From SZUA-186 sp039714155 (lineage in GTDB: Bacteria; Pseudomonadota; Gammaproteobacteria; UBA9214), in assembly GCA_039714155.1 (NCBI GenBank), contig JBDLJX010000026.1, positions 1 through 32,428 of the forward strand: 32,428 nucleotides of DNA, given 5' to 3'. A program made the position numbers and the translations under genes. Positions 8,084 through 15,701 of this stretch are shown one piece after another. Below the pieces are notes generated by a model. The model was not told where the DNA came from. It was given only the letters and a program-made list of their open reading frames with translations, and did no database searches. Numbering within the stretch: position 1 is the stretch's first letter; each line of letters opens with the position of its first letter.

Positions 8084-8140
8084 GGAGCATCCCTGTGTCG
8101 ATGGTGTCCGTAAGATAAATATGATGATAGTGTCAGTGAT

Positions 8141-8181
8141 TTGACGCAGATCAATGCAGATATCATCCAGCAATTTACAGT
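8141..8181 (+). promoter_or_regulatory. FNR/ANR-like box with class II promoter spacing
   Basis: TTGAC-GCAG-ATCAA (8141-8154) matches the FNR consensus TTGAT-N4-ATCAA with one change. A -10-like TACAGT sits at 8176-8181, predicting a start near 8188, about 40.5 bases from the box centre. Class II FNR promoters have the box at -41.5. The first small ORF begins 45 bases later. Confidence 0.6.
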
Positions 8182-8232
8182 TGTGCCAAGACCTGCGTAG
8201 TTGTAGTCGCAATTTAGAAAAGAGAATGAACG

Positions 8233-8331
8233 ATGGTTATTGAAAACATTAAATGGGTTCTTATTGCTGCTGTAATCTGGTTCGGCCTCTATAAGATTGC
8301 AACAGTCATCGCTGTTACCCCCCTTTTCTAG
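8233..8331 (+). CDS. Small single-pass membrane protein (32 aa)
   Basis: The frame reads MVIENIKWVLIAAVIW, then FGLYKIATVIAVTPLF and a TAG. Residues 7-28 form one continuous hydrophobic segment, so the product would be almost entirely a transmembrane helix. A weak AGAG lies 8 bases before the ATG. It is the first ORF after the FNR-like promoter at 8141-8181, so a role under low oxygen is possible (inference). Small respiratory-complex subunits such as CydX or CcoQ have this kind of size and topology, but I see no specific match. I do not recognise the family. Translation is unproven. Confidence 0.4.
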   Translation: MVIENIKWVLIAAVIWFGLYKIATVIAVTPLF

Positions 8332-8454
8332 TTTCTACAAACACGCTTTTCACTCGCGGCCATGTCAATATTTGGCGAGGCCTCATTAATAGTACATCAC
8401 CACCCCGTCCAGGGAGGGAGGGATTGATGAATACTGAACCAGGGAAGAAATGAA

Positions 8455-8562
8455 ATGACTGATTTACTAGTGGCCCTGATGCTGGTCGGCGCAGCTGTTG
8501 GGATAGTTACCGTAACCGGTGTCCTTGTCTGGTGTTGGGTGAAGCGGCCACGAAGGCACTAG
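8455..8562 (+). CDS. Small single-pass membrane protein (35 aa)
   Basis: The frame begins MTDLLVALMLVGAAVG and ends CWVKRPRRH. A 24-residue hydrophobic helix is followed by a basic tail, which predicts an N-out, C-in topology. AGGGAAG sits 7 bases before the ATG and is a good ribosome-binding site. An 8-codon ORF (8427-8453, MNTEPGKK) with its own strong AGGGAGGGAGGG ends one base before this ATG, so translation may be coupled. It lies downstream of the same FNR-like promoter as the 32-aa ORF. I do not recognise the family; a small oxidase-associated subunit or a toxin-like peptide are both conceivable. Confidence 0.5.
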   Translation: MTDLLVALMLVGAAVGIVTVTGVLVWCWVKRPRRH

Positions 8563-8639
8563 AGTAAATTCTGAAGCAGGTTCTGGCCCTTTAATCGTCT
8601 TTTTCCTTGCGTCTTTGCGCGAGGAATGATTTTCTCTGA

Positions 8640-9374
8640 TTAGACGGTATCCCTGAATTCTCTCACCCACATCGCCGTCGCACCGGCAACCGAAGCCGGC
8701 ATGGCCAGAAAATTCACCACCGGGATCATGGTTATCAGCAGCGAGCCACCGCCGAAGCCCCACGACAGCAGACGTCGCTGCCGCAGCCGTTTTTTCTGTT
8801 CAGCAAAGTGCAGCATGTGGTTGGCCATCGGGTAGTCGGCATATTCAATTGCCAGCATCCAGGCGCTGAACAAGCCCCACAGGAATGGTGCAGCAAGGTT
8901 GATACCCGGGACCAGGAACAGCATACCCATCGGAATCGCCCGCACGATGAAATACAGCAGTTTACGCAGTTCCGACAGGATGCCGGGCACGATATCCTTC
9001 AGCACTGCCCGCCAGCCACCAACGTCATCCAGTGACTGTCCAGTCAGGTGTTTTTCCACGGCCTCGGCCAGCAAACCGTTAAACGGTGCGGCAACCAGGT
9101 TGGTCAGCAGGCTAAAGCCATAGAAAATCAGCAATACCCCGGTCAGCACGAATAACGGCCACAACAGGTAGCGCAGCCATTCAAGCCAGGACGGCAAATA
9201 TCCCAGCAGCCAGTTCATCAGGATCTCGAGCCAGTGCACACCGACCATGATGGCGGTGGTGAACAGGATCGTGCTGATCAGTGTCGGGATGACAACGTAT
9301 CGCCGCAAGCCGGGCGCGCGCATCAGTCGCAGACCCTCGCGCAGATAACCGAAGCCGTTGAATAGATCATTCAT
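8640..9374 (-). CDS. cysZ: Sulfate transporter CysZ
   Basis: This 244-residue membrane protein matches E. coli CysZ across its length: LMRAPGLRRYVVIPTLI, SWLEWLRYLLWPL, the AAPFNGLLAE motif, a FSAWMLAIEYADYPMANH segment and the TMIPVVNF/GATAMWV C-terminus. CysZ is an inner-membrane sulfate-uptake protein feeding cysteine synthesis; several hydrophobic segments are evident (about 25-50, 65-95, 135-175 and 200-230). The start codon overlaps the stop of the upstream sugar kinase (ATGA, 9371-9374), so the two are translationally coupled. The kinase-cysZ pairing has no obvious metabolic logic and may simply reflect co-expression. Confidence 0.95.
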   Translation of the reverse strand: MNDLFNGFGYLREGLRLMRAPGLRRYVVIPTLISTILFTTAIMVGVHWLEILMNWLLGYLPSWLEWLRYLLWPLFVLTGVLLIFYGFSLLTNLVAAPFNGLLAEAVEKHLTGQSLDDVGGWRAVLKDIVPGILSELRKLLYFIVRAIPMGMLFLVPGINLAAPFLWGLFSAWMLAIEYADYPMANHMLHFAEQKKRLRQRRLLSWGFGGGSLLITMIPVVNFLAMPASVAGATAMWVREFRDTV

Positions 9375-10669
9375 TTGAATTTCCCGGTTTGCCTGTCTTG
9401 ATTCAATCCCTGCCTGGCCAGTAATGCGGTACCGTAGGCGGCCTGCTGGTGTTCGGCAACCACCACCGGTACACCGAGCGCTGCCTCGCGGATTTCGCGC
9501 CAGGCATCATTGCGCGCACCACCACCGATACTGTGGACCCGTGCCGGGTAAGGTGCGCCCAGTTGTTCCAGCAGGCGGTAACCACGCTGTTCGATGGCGG
9601 CGATACCCTCGAGGATGCCCTGAAAAAATACCGCGTCATCCACCGGCCGTGGTTCCAGTCGCGGTGCCAGTTGCGGGTTATTTTCCGGGAAACGCTCGCC
9701 GGTCGATGGCAGGGGATAGTAGTCCAGGCCGGTCGGCGTGTCAGGTTGCAACCTGGCTGACAGCGCATCGATTTCCGGCTTGCTGAAGTACTTTTGTAGC
9801 ACGGCGCCACCGGTGTTGGATGCGCCACCGACCAGCCAGTGGTCCCCCAGCCGGTGGCTGTAAATGCCGTAGCGCGGGTCGAATACCGGGGTATCGGTGT
9901 GGATCTTCAACACCAGCGTACTGCCGAGCGAGCTGACGGCCTCGCCGGGGGCTGCGCCGGTGGCGAGAAAGGCGGCAGTACTGTCAGTGGTGCCGCTGAC
10001 TATGCGGGTTGCCGGGTCAAGACCCCAGCGTTCACACAGGGCGGCATCGAGTGTGCCGATGGTCTGCCCCGGCGGAACCACCTCCGGCAGCACTGCGCGG
10101 TCAACACCCAGTTCATCCAGCCAGCCGGGCCAGCAACGGGACACCGGGTCATAACCGAGTTTCAGGGCATTGTTCTCGTCCGTGGTATCAAAACGACCGG
10201 CAAGTCGTCCAAGCAGCCAGTCGGCCTGGTGTAATACGCGGCTGGCGTTGGCCGTCAGCCCGCTGGTCTGCAGGTAGAGCAGTTTGGCAAGCCCGGAACT
10301 GGCGCCATGGGCGCCGCTGTCGGCCGGTGCAGTTGCCGCAATGCGGGTGGCCTCGGCCGTGGCCCGGGCATCGTTGTACATCAGGGCCGGCGCCAGCGGG
10401 GTACCGTCACTGTCACAGCAGAGCAGGGTGCCGGAGGTGCCGTCGATGGCAATGGCGGCGACATCGGTCAGTTGCGTTGTCGCCGCCAGTCGGTCAAGCA
10501 GCTGGCAGAGCGCCCGCCACCAGAGACCGGCATCCTGCTCGCTGGTCCCGGCCTGCTGCACAGGGGCAGGCAGCGATGCCCTGGCTTCAGCCTGGATTAC
10601 CCCGGCGGCGCCAATCACGCAGGCGCGGCAGCCGGAGGTGCCAATGTCGATGCCGAGGTAGTGGGTCAT
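9371..10669 (-). CDS. FGGY-family kinase, D-ribulose kinase-like
   Basis: This 432-residue sugar kinase begins with the ATP-site motif YLGIDIGTSGCRA and has AIDGTSGTLL, YNDARA, LHQADWLLGRLAG, NNALKLGYDP, GTTDSTAAFLA, SLGSTLVLK, GGASNTGGAVL, YPLPSTGERFPENNP and IGGGARND in order. This pattern follows the cyanobacterial and plant plastid D-ribulose kinase group (once called XK-1) better than bacterial xylulokinases, as I recall them. The inferred reaction is D-ribulose to D-ribulose-5-phosphate, a salvage feeding the pentose/Calvin pathway. Its stop overlaps the cysZ start. A foldback element lies directly upstream (10683-10922), where the promoter should be. Substrate assignment is moderate; the fold is certain. 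Confidence 0.87.
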   Translation of the reverse strand: MTHYLGIDIGTSGCRACVIGAAGVIQAEARASLPAPVQQAGTSEQDAGLWWRALCQLLDRLAATTQLTDVAAIAIDGTSGTLLCCDSDGTPLAPALMYNDARATAEATRIAATAPADSGAHGASSGLAKLLYLQTSGLTANASRVLHQADWLLGRLAGRFDTTDENNALKLGYDPVSRCWPGWLDELGVDRAVLPEVVPPGQTIGTLDAALCERWGLDPATRIVSGTTDSTAAFLATGAAPGEAVSSLGSTLVLKIHTDTPVFDPRYGIYSHRLGDHWLVGGASNTGGAVLQKYFSKPEIDALSARLQPDTPTGLDYYPLPSTGERFPENNPQLAPRLEPRPVDDAVFFQGILEGIAAIEQRGYRLLEQLGAPYPARVHSIGGGARNDAWREIREAALGVPVVVAEHQQAAYGTALLARQGLNQDRQTGKFK

Positions 10670-10682
10670 ACTCGAATGATCC

Positions 10683-10922
10683 GTGCAGGAGCGACTTCAG
10701 TCGCGATAACTAACCCGGAAATTTCATAAATCTGCGCAAAGATCGCGCAGGATATTGGTTTCACAAGGAAATTTCCGATGGAGCGGCGTATCAGTGATTA
10801 CGACCGACTGAGGAAATATTCCTTGTGGAATCAAGAGACCAGCGAGATTGTGCATGATTTATGAATTTTTCGGGCTTACTGAAATAGCGAAGATTCATCG
10901 CGACTGAAGTCGCTGCTGCCAC
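10683..10922. mobile_element. Foldback/MITE-like element, about 240 bp
   Basis: The two ends carry inverted copies of AGCGACTTCAGTCGCGAT (centred on the palindromes at 10691-10704 and 10900-10913). The inverted similarity continues inward: TTCATAAATC on the left matches GATTTATGAA on the right, and CACAAGGAAAT..TTCC matches GGAA..TTCCTTGTGG. So the whole element is one long imperfect palindrome centred near 10800. Flanks AATGATCC (10675-10682) and AATGAACC (10924-10931) differ at one base and could be an old target duplication. No transposase is encoded. A 50-bp part recurs at 20688-20737. Confidence 0.75.
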
Positions 10923-10941
10923 AAATGAACCCGGTTTCCGG

Positions 10942-11325
10942 TTATTTCAACACCACCGCCGATGCCGGTGTCCAGCCATCCTGGCGGTGCTCGACCACGA
11001 TATCGGTGTAGATACCACCACGCACGTTGAATTCTGCGCGCAACCGCATGAAGCGTGGCCGGGTGGCAGCAACCAGGTCGTCGAGGATGCGGTTGGTGAC
11101 GGCCTCGTGGAAGGCGCCCTCATCACGGAATGACCAGACATACAGTTTCAGCGACTTGAGTTCCACGCACAGGGCGTCCGGTACGTATTCGAGATGCAGA
11201 GTAGCGAAATCCGGCTGGCCGGTTTTCGGGCACAGGCAGGTGAATTCCGGTACCCGGATACGGATGGTGTAGTCGCGCTCCGGTGTCGGGTTGGCGAAGG
11301 TCTCGATGCTGGCACGGGTTGTCAT
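10942..11325 (-). CDS. queF: NADPH-dependent 7-cyano-7-deazaguanine reductase QueF
   Basis: This 127-residue protein is a single-domain (B. subtilis-type) QueF, which reduces preQ0 to preQ1 in queuosine synthesis in the cytoplasm. The active-site region EFTCLCPKTGQPDFATLH contains the catalytic Cys (LCP) and the Asp (PDF); the QueF motif ELKSLKLYVWSFRDEGAFHE and the C-terminal FNVRGGIYTDI are present. Enteric QueF is a longer two-domain form, so this argues against an enteric host. The ATG at 11325 fits the family N-terminus; a GTG at 11346 would add seven residues without better support. It is divergent from smc, with 96 bp between. No preQ1 riboswitch is recognisable in that short leader. 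Confidence 0.95.
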   Translation of the reverse strand: MTTRASIETFANPTPERDYTIRIRVPEFTCLCPKTGQPDFATLHLEYVPDALCVELKSLKLYVWSFRDEGAFHEAVTNRILDDLVAATRPRFMRLRAEFNVRGGIYTDIVVEHRQDGWTPASAVVLK

Positions 11326-11383
11326 GGCGCTCAAGATACTCGACACAAGATGCTGTGTGCAAGCGATCCCGGTTCACAAAAAG

Positions 11384-11413
11384 TTGTATGTAACACGGTT
11401 TTTCGAGTACATT
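11384..11413 (+). promoter_or_regulatory. smc: Candidate smc promoter, near-leaderless
   Basis: TTGTAT (11384-11389) and TACATT (11408-11413) are 18 bp apart. The predicted start lies about two bases before the smc ATG at 11422, which has no ribosome-binding site, so the mRNA would be almost leaderless. Confidence 0.5.
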
Positions 11414-11421
11414 AGCCGTCC

Positions 11422-14400
11422 ATGCGGCTCACCAAGATAAAGCTGGCAGGGTTCAAATCGTTCGTTGATCCCACCACGATTTATATCCCCAGTAAACTTG
11501 TCGGCGTAGTCGGTCCGAACGGCTGCGGCAAGTCCAATATTATTGATGCGGTCCGCTGGGTCATGGGCGAGACCTCGGCCAAGCACCTGCGCGGTGACTC
11601 CATGGCGGATGTCATCTTCAACGGCTCCTCGTCACGCAAGCCGGTGGGTCATGCCAGTATCGAGCTGGCCTTCGACAACAGTGATGGCACCATCACCGGT
11701 CAGTATGCCGGTTACAACGAGATTGCCATTCGCCGCCAGGTGTCCCGTGATGGCACCTCTACCTATTACCTGAACGGCACCAAGTGCCGCCGCCGTGATA
11801 TTACCGATATCTTCCTCGGTACCGGACTCGGCCCGCGCAGCTATTCCATTATCGAACAGGGCATGATCTCGCGCCTGATCGAGGCCAGGCCGGAGGACCT
11901 GCGGGTATTTCTGGAGGAGGCCGCCGGTATTTCCAAATACAAGGAACGCCGCCGCGAGACCGAGAACCGCATCCGCCACACGCGCGAAAATCTTGATCGC
12001 CTGAATGACCTGCTCGAGGAAATCGACAAACAACTCGACAAACTGAAACGGCAGTCACGTGCCGCCGGGCGCTACAAGGAACTGAAGGAAGAGGAACGCC
12101 AGGTCAAGGCGGAATTGCTGGCACTGCGCTACAGCAGTCTGCACGAGGATTGCAGCCAGCGCGAAACGCAGATCCACGAACGCGAGATGGCGATGGAATC
12201 GGCACTGGCGGCCCAGCGTGCCATCGAGGCTGAACTGGAGAAACTGCGTGATGGTCTGACCGGCGCCAACGATGCCTTTAATACAGTACAGGGCCATTAC
12301 TACAAACTCGGTGCCGACGTGGCCCGCGTCGAGCAGGCCATCCAGCACAGCAAGGAATCACGCCAGCAACAACAACAGGAACTGGCGCGCGCGGAGCAGA
12401 CCCTCGGCGAGATCGGCAAACATATCGAACGCGACAGCGAGCGGCTGCAGCAACTGCTGCAGGATATTAATCACATCGAGCCGGAATTGCAGGCAGTACA
12501 GGCAAAAGCGGAGGACTCCACCGCCATGCTGGAACAGGCCGAGCAGGCCATGCATGCGTGGCAACAGGAATGGGAGGAATTCAACCAGCGCTCGGCCGAG
12601 CGTTCACAGTCGGTGCAGGTCGAGCGTACCCGCATCGATCACCTGGAACGTCACATGCAACAGCTGGAAGACCGGCTGCAGCGCATGAGCCAGGAACAAC
12701 TGGATCTGGATAATGCGGCGCCCGATAACGAGATTGACGTCTTGATCCAGTCGGCCCGGGAACAGGAAGAACTGGCCTCGGCGAAGCAGTCGTTACTGAT
12801 GGCTGCCGGTCAGCGCATTAATGAAACCCGTTCCGGTATTGACCTGCGCGAGCAGGAAACCGTCGCACTGCAGAGTACCCACCACGATCTGCGCGGCCAG
12901 TTGTCATCGCTGCAGACCCTGCAGCAGGCAGCGCTGGGGCAACGCTCCGTGGCCGTGTCCGGCTGGCTCACTGCACAGGGCCTGGCGGACGCACCGCGCC
13001 TGGCGCAGCATATCGATGTCGAGAGCGGTTGGGAGCATGCGGTTGAAACCGTGCTGGGCCAGTACCTCGAGGCGGTCTGTGTCGATGGTTTCGAGCATGC
13101 CGAACAGATGCTGGCCGGCTTCGAGCAGGGCGCAGTGGCGCTGTTTAATACCCGTGCCGGTGGCACGGCATCACAGAATACCACCGCACTGGCGCCGCTG
13201 GCCGACAAGATCCGGTCGCCGTGGTCCATGGCGGGCCTGCTGGATAACGTCTATGCTGCAGATTCACTCTCGGAAGCCCTTGGCAAGGCCGATTCACTGT
13301 CGACAAATGCATCGATCGTCACCCGTGACGGCATCTGGCTCGGCCAGGGTTGGCTGCGGGTGGCCCGTGATGCCGACGAGAAGGCCGGTGTACTGCAACG
13401 TGAACGCGAGATCAGTCAGTTACAGGCTGACATCACGGCGCAGGCTGAACAGCTGGATGCACTGCGCACGGATACGGCCTCGGCGCGTGCTGACCTGATC
13501 GCGGCCGAGCAGGAACGTGACCAGCTGCAAAACGAATACAACGATGCACATCGCCGTGCCAGCGAACTGCAGGCTGAGCTGGCCGCCTGTCGTTCGCGTC
13601 TGGAGCATCACCAGGACCGCAGTGAGGGTGTGCTGAAGGAGACCGAGGAGTTGCGCAGCCAGAAGGCGCGCGAGCAGGAAGAACACAGTGGTGCGCACAG
13701 TCGTCTCGAAGAAGCGCTGGCGGCAATGGAGGCGCTGATGCAGGAACGCGAAGCGCGTACCCGCCAGCAGCAGACACTGACGCTGGCGCTGGACACGGCT
13801 CGTGAACAGTCACGGTCAGCGCAGCAGACCATGCATGAACTGGCGTTGCGGGCTGCGTCCATGCACACGGCCAGGACAGCCACGGAAGAAAACCTCGAAC
13901 GCATGCGCGAGCAGTTGCGACAGCTGGTCAATCGTCGTGACGAACTCAGTGGCATTCTGTCACACGGCGACACTCCGATCGTGGAACTCGAGGGCCAGCT
14001 TGGCACTCTGCTGATAAAACGTTCAGAGGTTGAGACCGAACTGGCCACGGCACGCAAACAGGTGGAAGATATCGAGCACGGTGTACGCCAGAAGGACCAG
14101 GAACGTGTTCACAAGGAACGCTCCGTTGCCAGCCAGCGCGAGCAGGTCGAACATGACCGCATGGCGTGGCAGGAGATCAAGGTTCGCAGCGATACGGTGC
14201 TGGAGCAGATCAACGAGGCCGGTTTCGATTACAGCAAACTGCTGGAAGAAATCGACGCAGAGGCCACGGTGGATGCCTGGGTCGAACAGGCCGAGACCCT
14301 GGAAAAGCGTATCCAGCGGCTGGGTCCCATTAATCTCGCCGCCATTGACGAGTTCGAGGAAGAGTCGGAACGCAAGGTGTATCTCGATGCCCAGTACGCC

Positions 14401-14934
14401 GACCTGACGGAAGCGCTGCAGACGCTGGAAAATGCCATCGCCAGGATCGACAAGGAGACGCGCGACCGTTTCAGGGAGACCTTCGACAAGGTCAATATCG
14501 GTCTGCAGAAGCGTTTCCCGCGCCTGTTTGGTGGCGGTCACGCCTACCTGGAATTGACCGGCGAGGACCTGCTGGACACGGGCGTTACCGTGATGGCACG
14601 GCCGCCGGGCAAGCGCAACAGCACCATCCACCTGCTGTCCGGTGGTGAAAAGGCGCTGACGGCAATTGCCATGGTGTTCTCGATTTTCGAACTGAATCCT
14701 TCACCGTTCTGCATGCTCGACGAGGTGGATGCACCGCTTGACGATGCCAATGTCGGTCGTTATTGCGATATGGTGCGCGAGATGTCGGGGCAGGTGCAGT
14801 TCATTTTTATTACCCACAACAAGATCACCATGGAGATGGCCCATCAGCTGACTGGTGTCACCATGAACGAGCCAGGCGTGTCGCGCCTGGTCGCGGTGGA
14901 CATCGATGAGGCGGTCGAGATGGCGGCGATGTAG
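11422..14934 (+). CDS. smc: Chromosome partition protein SMC
   Basis: SMC is the ATPase core of the bacterial condensin that compacts and helps segregate the chromosome, working with ScpA and ScpB (encoded at 29273 and 30132). The 1170-residue length is typical. Walker A GPNGCGKS is at 31-38 and the Q-loop region RWVMGE follows. Long coiled coils rich in Glu, Gln and Arg occupy about 165-500 and 660-1000, separated by a hinge around 510-650 (VSGWLTAQGLADAPR onward). The C-terminal head carries the ABC signature LSGGE at 1072-1076 and Walker B with Asp1100 and Glu1101 in CMLDEVDAPLDD. zipA and ligA follow on the same strand, a conserved order in many non-enteric gammaproteobacteria. Confidence 0.98.
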   Translation: MRLTKIKLAGFKSFVDPTTIYIPSKLVGVVGPNGCGKSNIIDAVRWVMGETSAKHLRGDSMADVIFNGSSSRKPVGHASIELAFDNSDGTITGQYAGYNEIAIRRQVSRDGTSTYYLNGTKCRRRDITDIFLGTGLGPRSYSIIEQGMISRLIEARPEDLRVFLEEAAGISKYKERRRETENRIRHTRENLDRLNDLLEEIDKQLDKLKRQSRAAGRYKELKEEERQVKAELLALRYSSLHEDCSQRETQIHEREMAMESALAAQRAIEAELEKLRDGLTGANDAFNTVQGHYYKLGADVARVEQAIQHSKESRQQQQQELARAEQTLGEIGKHIERDSERLQQLLQDINHIEPELQAVQAKAEDSTAMLEQAEQAMHAWQQEWEEFNQRSAERSQSVQVERTRIDHLERHMQQLEDRLQRMSQEQLDLDNAAPDNEIDVLIQSAREQEELASAKQSLLMAAGQRINETRSGIDLREQETVALQSTHHDLRGQLSSLQTLQQAALGQRSVAVSGWLTAQGLADAPRLAQHIDVESGWEHAVETVLGQYLEAVCVDGFEHAEQMLAGFEQGAVALFNTRAGGTASQNTTALAPLADKIRSPWSMAGLLDNVYAADSLSEALGKADSLSTNASIVTRDGIWLGQGWLRVARDADEKAGVLQREREISQLQADITAQAEQLDALRTDTASARADLIAAEQERDQLQNEYNDAHRRASELQAELAACRSRLEHHQDRSEGVLKETEELRSQKAREQEEHSGAHSRLEEALAAMEALMQEREARTRQQQTLTLALDTAREQSRSAQQTMHELALRAASMHTARTATEENLERMREQLRQLVNRRDELSGILSHGDTPIVELEGQLGTLLIKRSEVETELATARKQVEDIEHGVRQKDQERVHKERSVASQREQVEHDRMAWQEIKVRSDTVLEQINEAGFDYSKLLEEIDAEATVDAWVEQAETLEKRIQRLGPINLAAIDEFEEESERKVYLDAQYADLTEALQTLENAIARIDKETRDRFRETFDKVNIGLQKRFPRLFGGGHAYLELTGEDLLDTGVTVMARPPGKRNSTIHLLSGGEKALTAIAMVFSIFELNPSPFCMLDEVDAPLDDANVGRYCDMVREMSGQVQFIFITHNKITMEMAHQLTGVTMNEPGVSRLVAVDIDEAVEMAAM

Positions 14935-14969
14935 CCGCTGATTGTTTCTGCTACCTGTAGAGTTACGTT

Positions 14970-15701
14970 ATGGAGAATATGCGCTGGATACTGCTGCTTG
15001 CCGGGTTCGTTGTCGTGCTCGGTATTTACCTGTTTGGACGTTATCACAGCAAGCGTGAAGACGAGGCCGAACGGGACATGCGACCCTCAACCCGATATGC
15101 CGGCGATAGCGATCCGTTGTTCGATCAGCCGGGTGACAACACGGTGGTCGAGGCCGAGCTGGAACGTCTCGAACGGCTCGAACGGCTCATCTCGGAAGAC
15201 ACCACGCCACCACCGGATATCGCCCCGGTCAGCAGCGAAAACGAGCAGGCACCCCCGATCGCGCCGGACAAGGTCGTGACCCTGTTTGTACTGGCGCCGA
15301 CCGGTGTGCCGTTCCCCGGTAATTTTATTCTCGAGGCAATGCAGACTGCCGGTCTGCAGTTCGGCGATATGGATATTTTTCACCACGTGGGAAAATGCCA
15401 GGGCCGCGAGGAATCCCTGTTCTCGGTTGCCAACCTGGTTGAGCCGGGTACCTTCAATCCGGCGGCGATGGAGACGTTTGCTACCGAGGGTCTGGTGTTG
15501 TTCCTGCAGTTGCCGGGTCCGCTTGACCCGACCAAGGCCTTCGACAGTATGGTGAAAGCAGGGCAGTCACTGGCCGAGAGTCTTGGCGGTACGATCTGCG
15601 ATGCCACGCGCAGTGCGCTGACCAACCAGACCATTGGCCACATGCGCGAGGACGTGATCGATTACCAGCTCAGGCAGCGGGTGGCCAAGACGGCGTCATG
15701 A
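14970..15701 (+). CDS. zipA: Cell division protein ZipA
   Basis: ZipA anchors FtsZ to the inner membrane at the division site. The 243-residue protein has the expected layout: an N-terminal transmembrane helix (about 5-24, N-out), a short charged stretch, an acidic/proline linker (25-98) and a C-terminal ZipA domain (about 100-238) with VTLFVLAPTGVPFPG, FHHVGKC, FSVANLVEPGTF and LFLQLPGP. The linker is much shorter than in E. coli (328 residues in all), as usual outside the enterics. It sits 35 bp after smc, and its stop overlaps the ligA start (ATGA at 15698-15701), so translation is coupled. A second in-frame ATG at 14979 is possible. Confidence 0.95.
   Translation: MENMRWILLLAGFVVVLGIYLFGRYHSKREDEAERDMRPSTRYAGDSDPLFDQPGDNTVVEAELERLERLERLISEDTTPPPDIAPVSSENEQAPPIAPDKVVTLFVLAPTGVPFPGNFILEAMQTAGLQFGDMDIFHHVGKCQGREESLFSVANLVEPGTFNPAAMETFATEGLVLFLQLPGPLDPTKAFDSMVKAGQSLAESLGGTICDATRSALTNQTIGHMREDVIDYQLRQRVAKTAS

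Larger units (their letters stand above)
7962..8639. other. Gene-poor interval between aminotransferase and cysZ
   Basis: This 678-bp stretch holds a terminator (8043-8083), an FNR-like promoter (8141-8181), two tiny membrane ORFs and, at its edges, an inverted pair of related sequences. The left (7968-7992) reads GCAGAGACGCAGAGG and so on; the right (8598-8620), reverse-complemented, reads GCGCAAAGACGCAAGG and so on. Sequences of this CAGAGACGCAGAG type are, from general experience, common dispersed intergenic repeats in environmental Proteobacteria. Base composition is lower in GC than the flanking genes by eye. Confidence 0.55.

Noticed and set aside
8233..8562. Type I toxin-antitoxin pair
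   Set aside because: The peptides are hydrophobic enough, but no antisense RNA promoter or known toxin sequence was seen; kept only as small membrane ORFs.
11326..11421. preQ1 riboswitch before queF
   Set aside because: The gap is only 96 bp and I see no preQ1 aptamer pattern.
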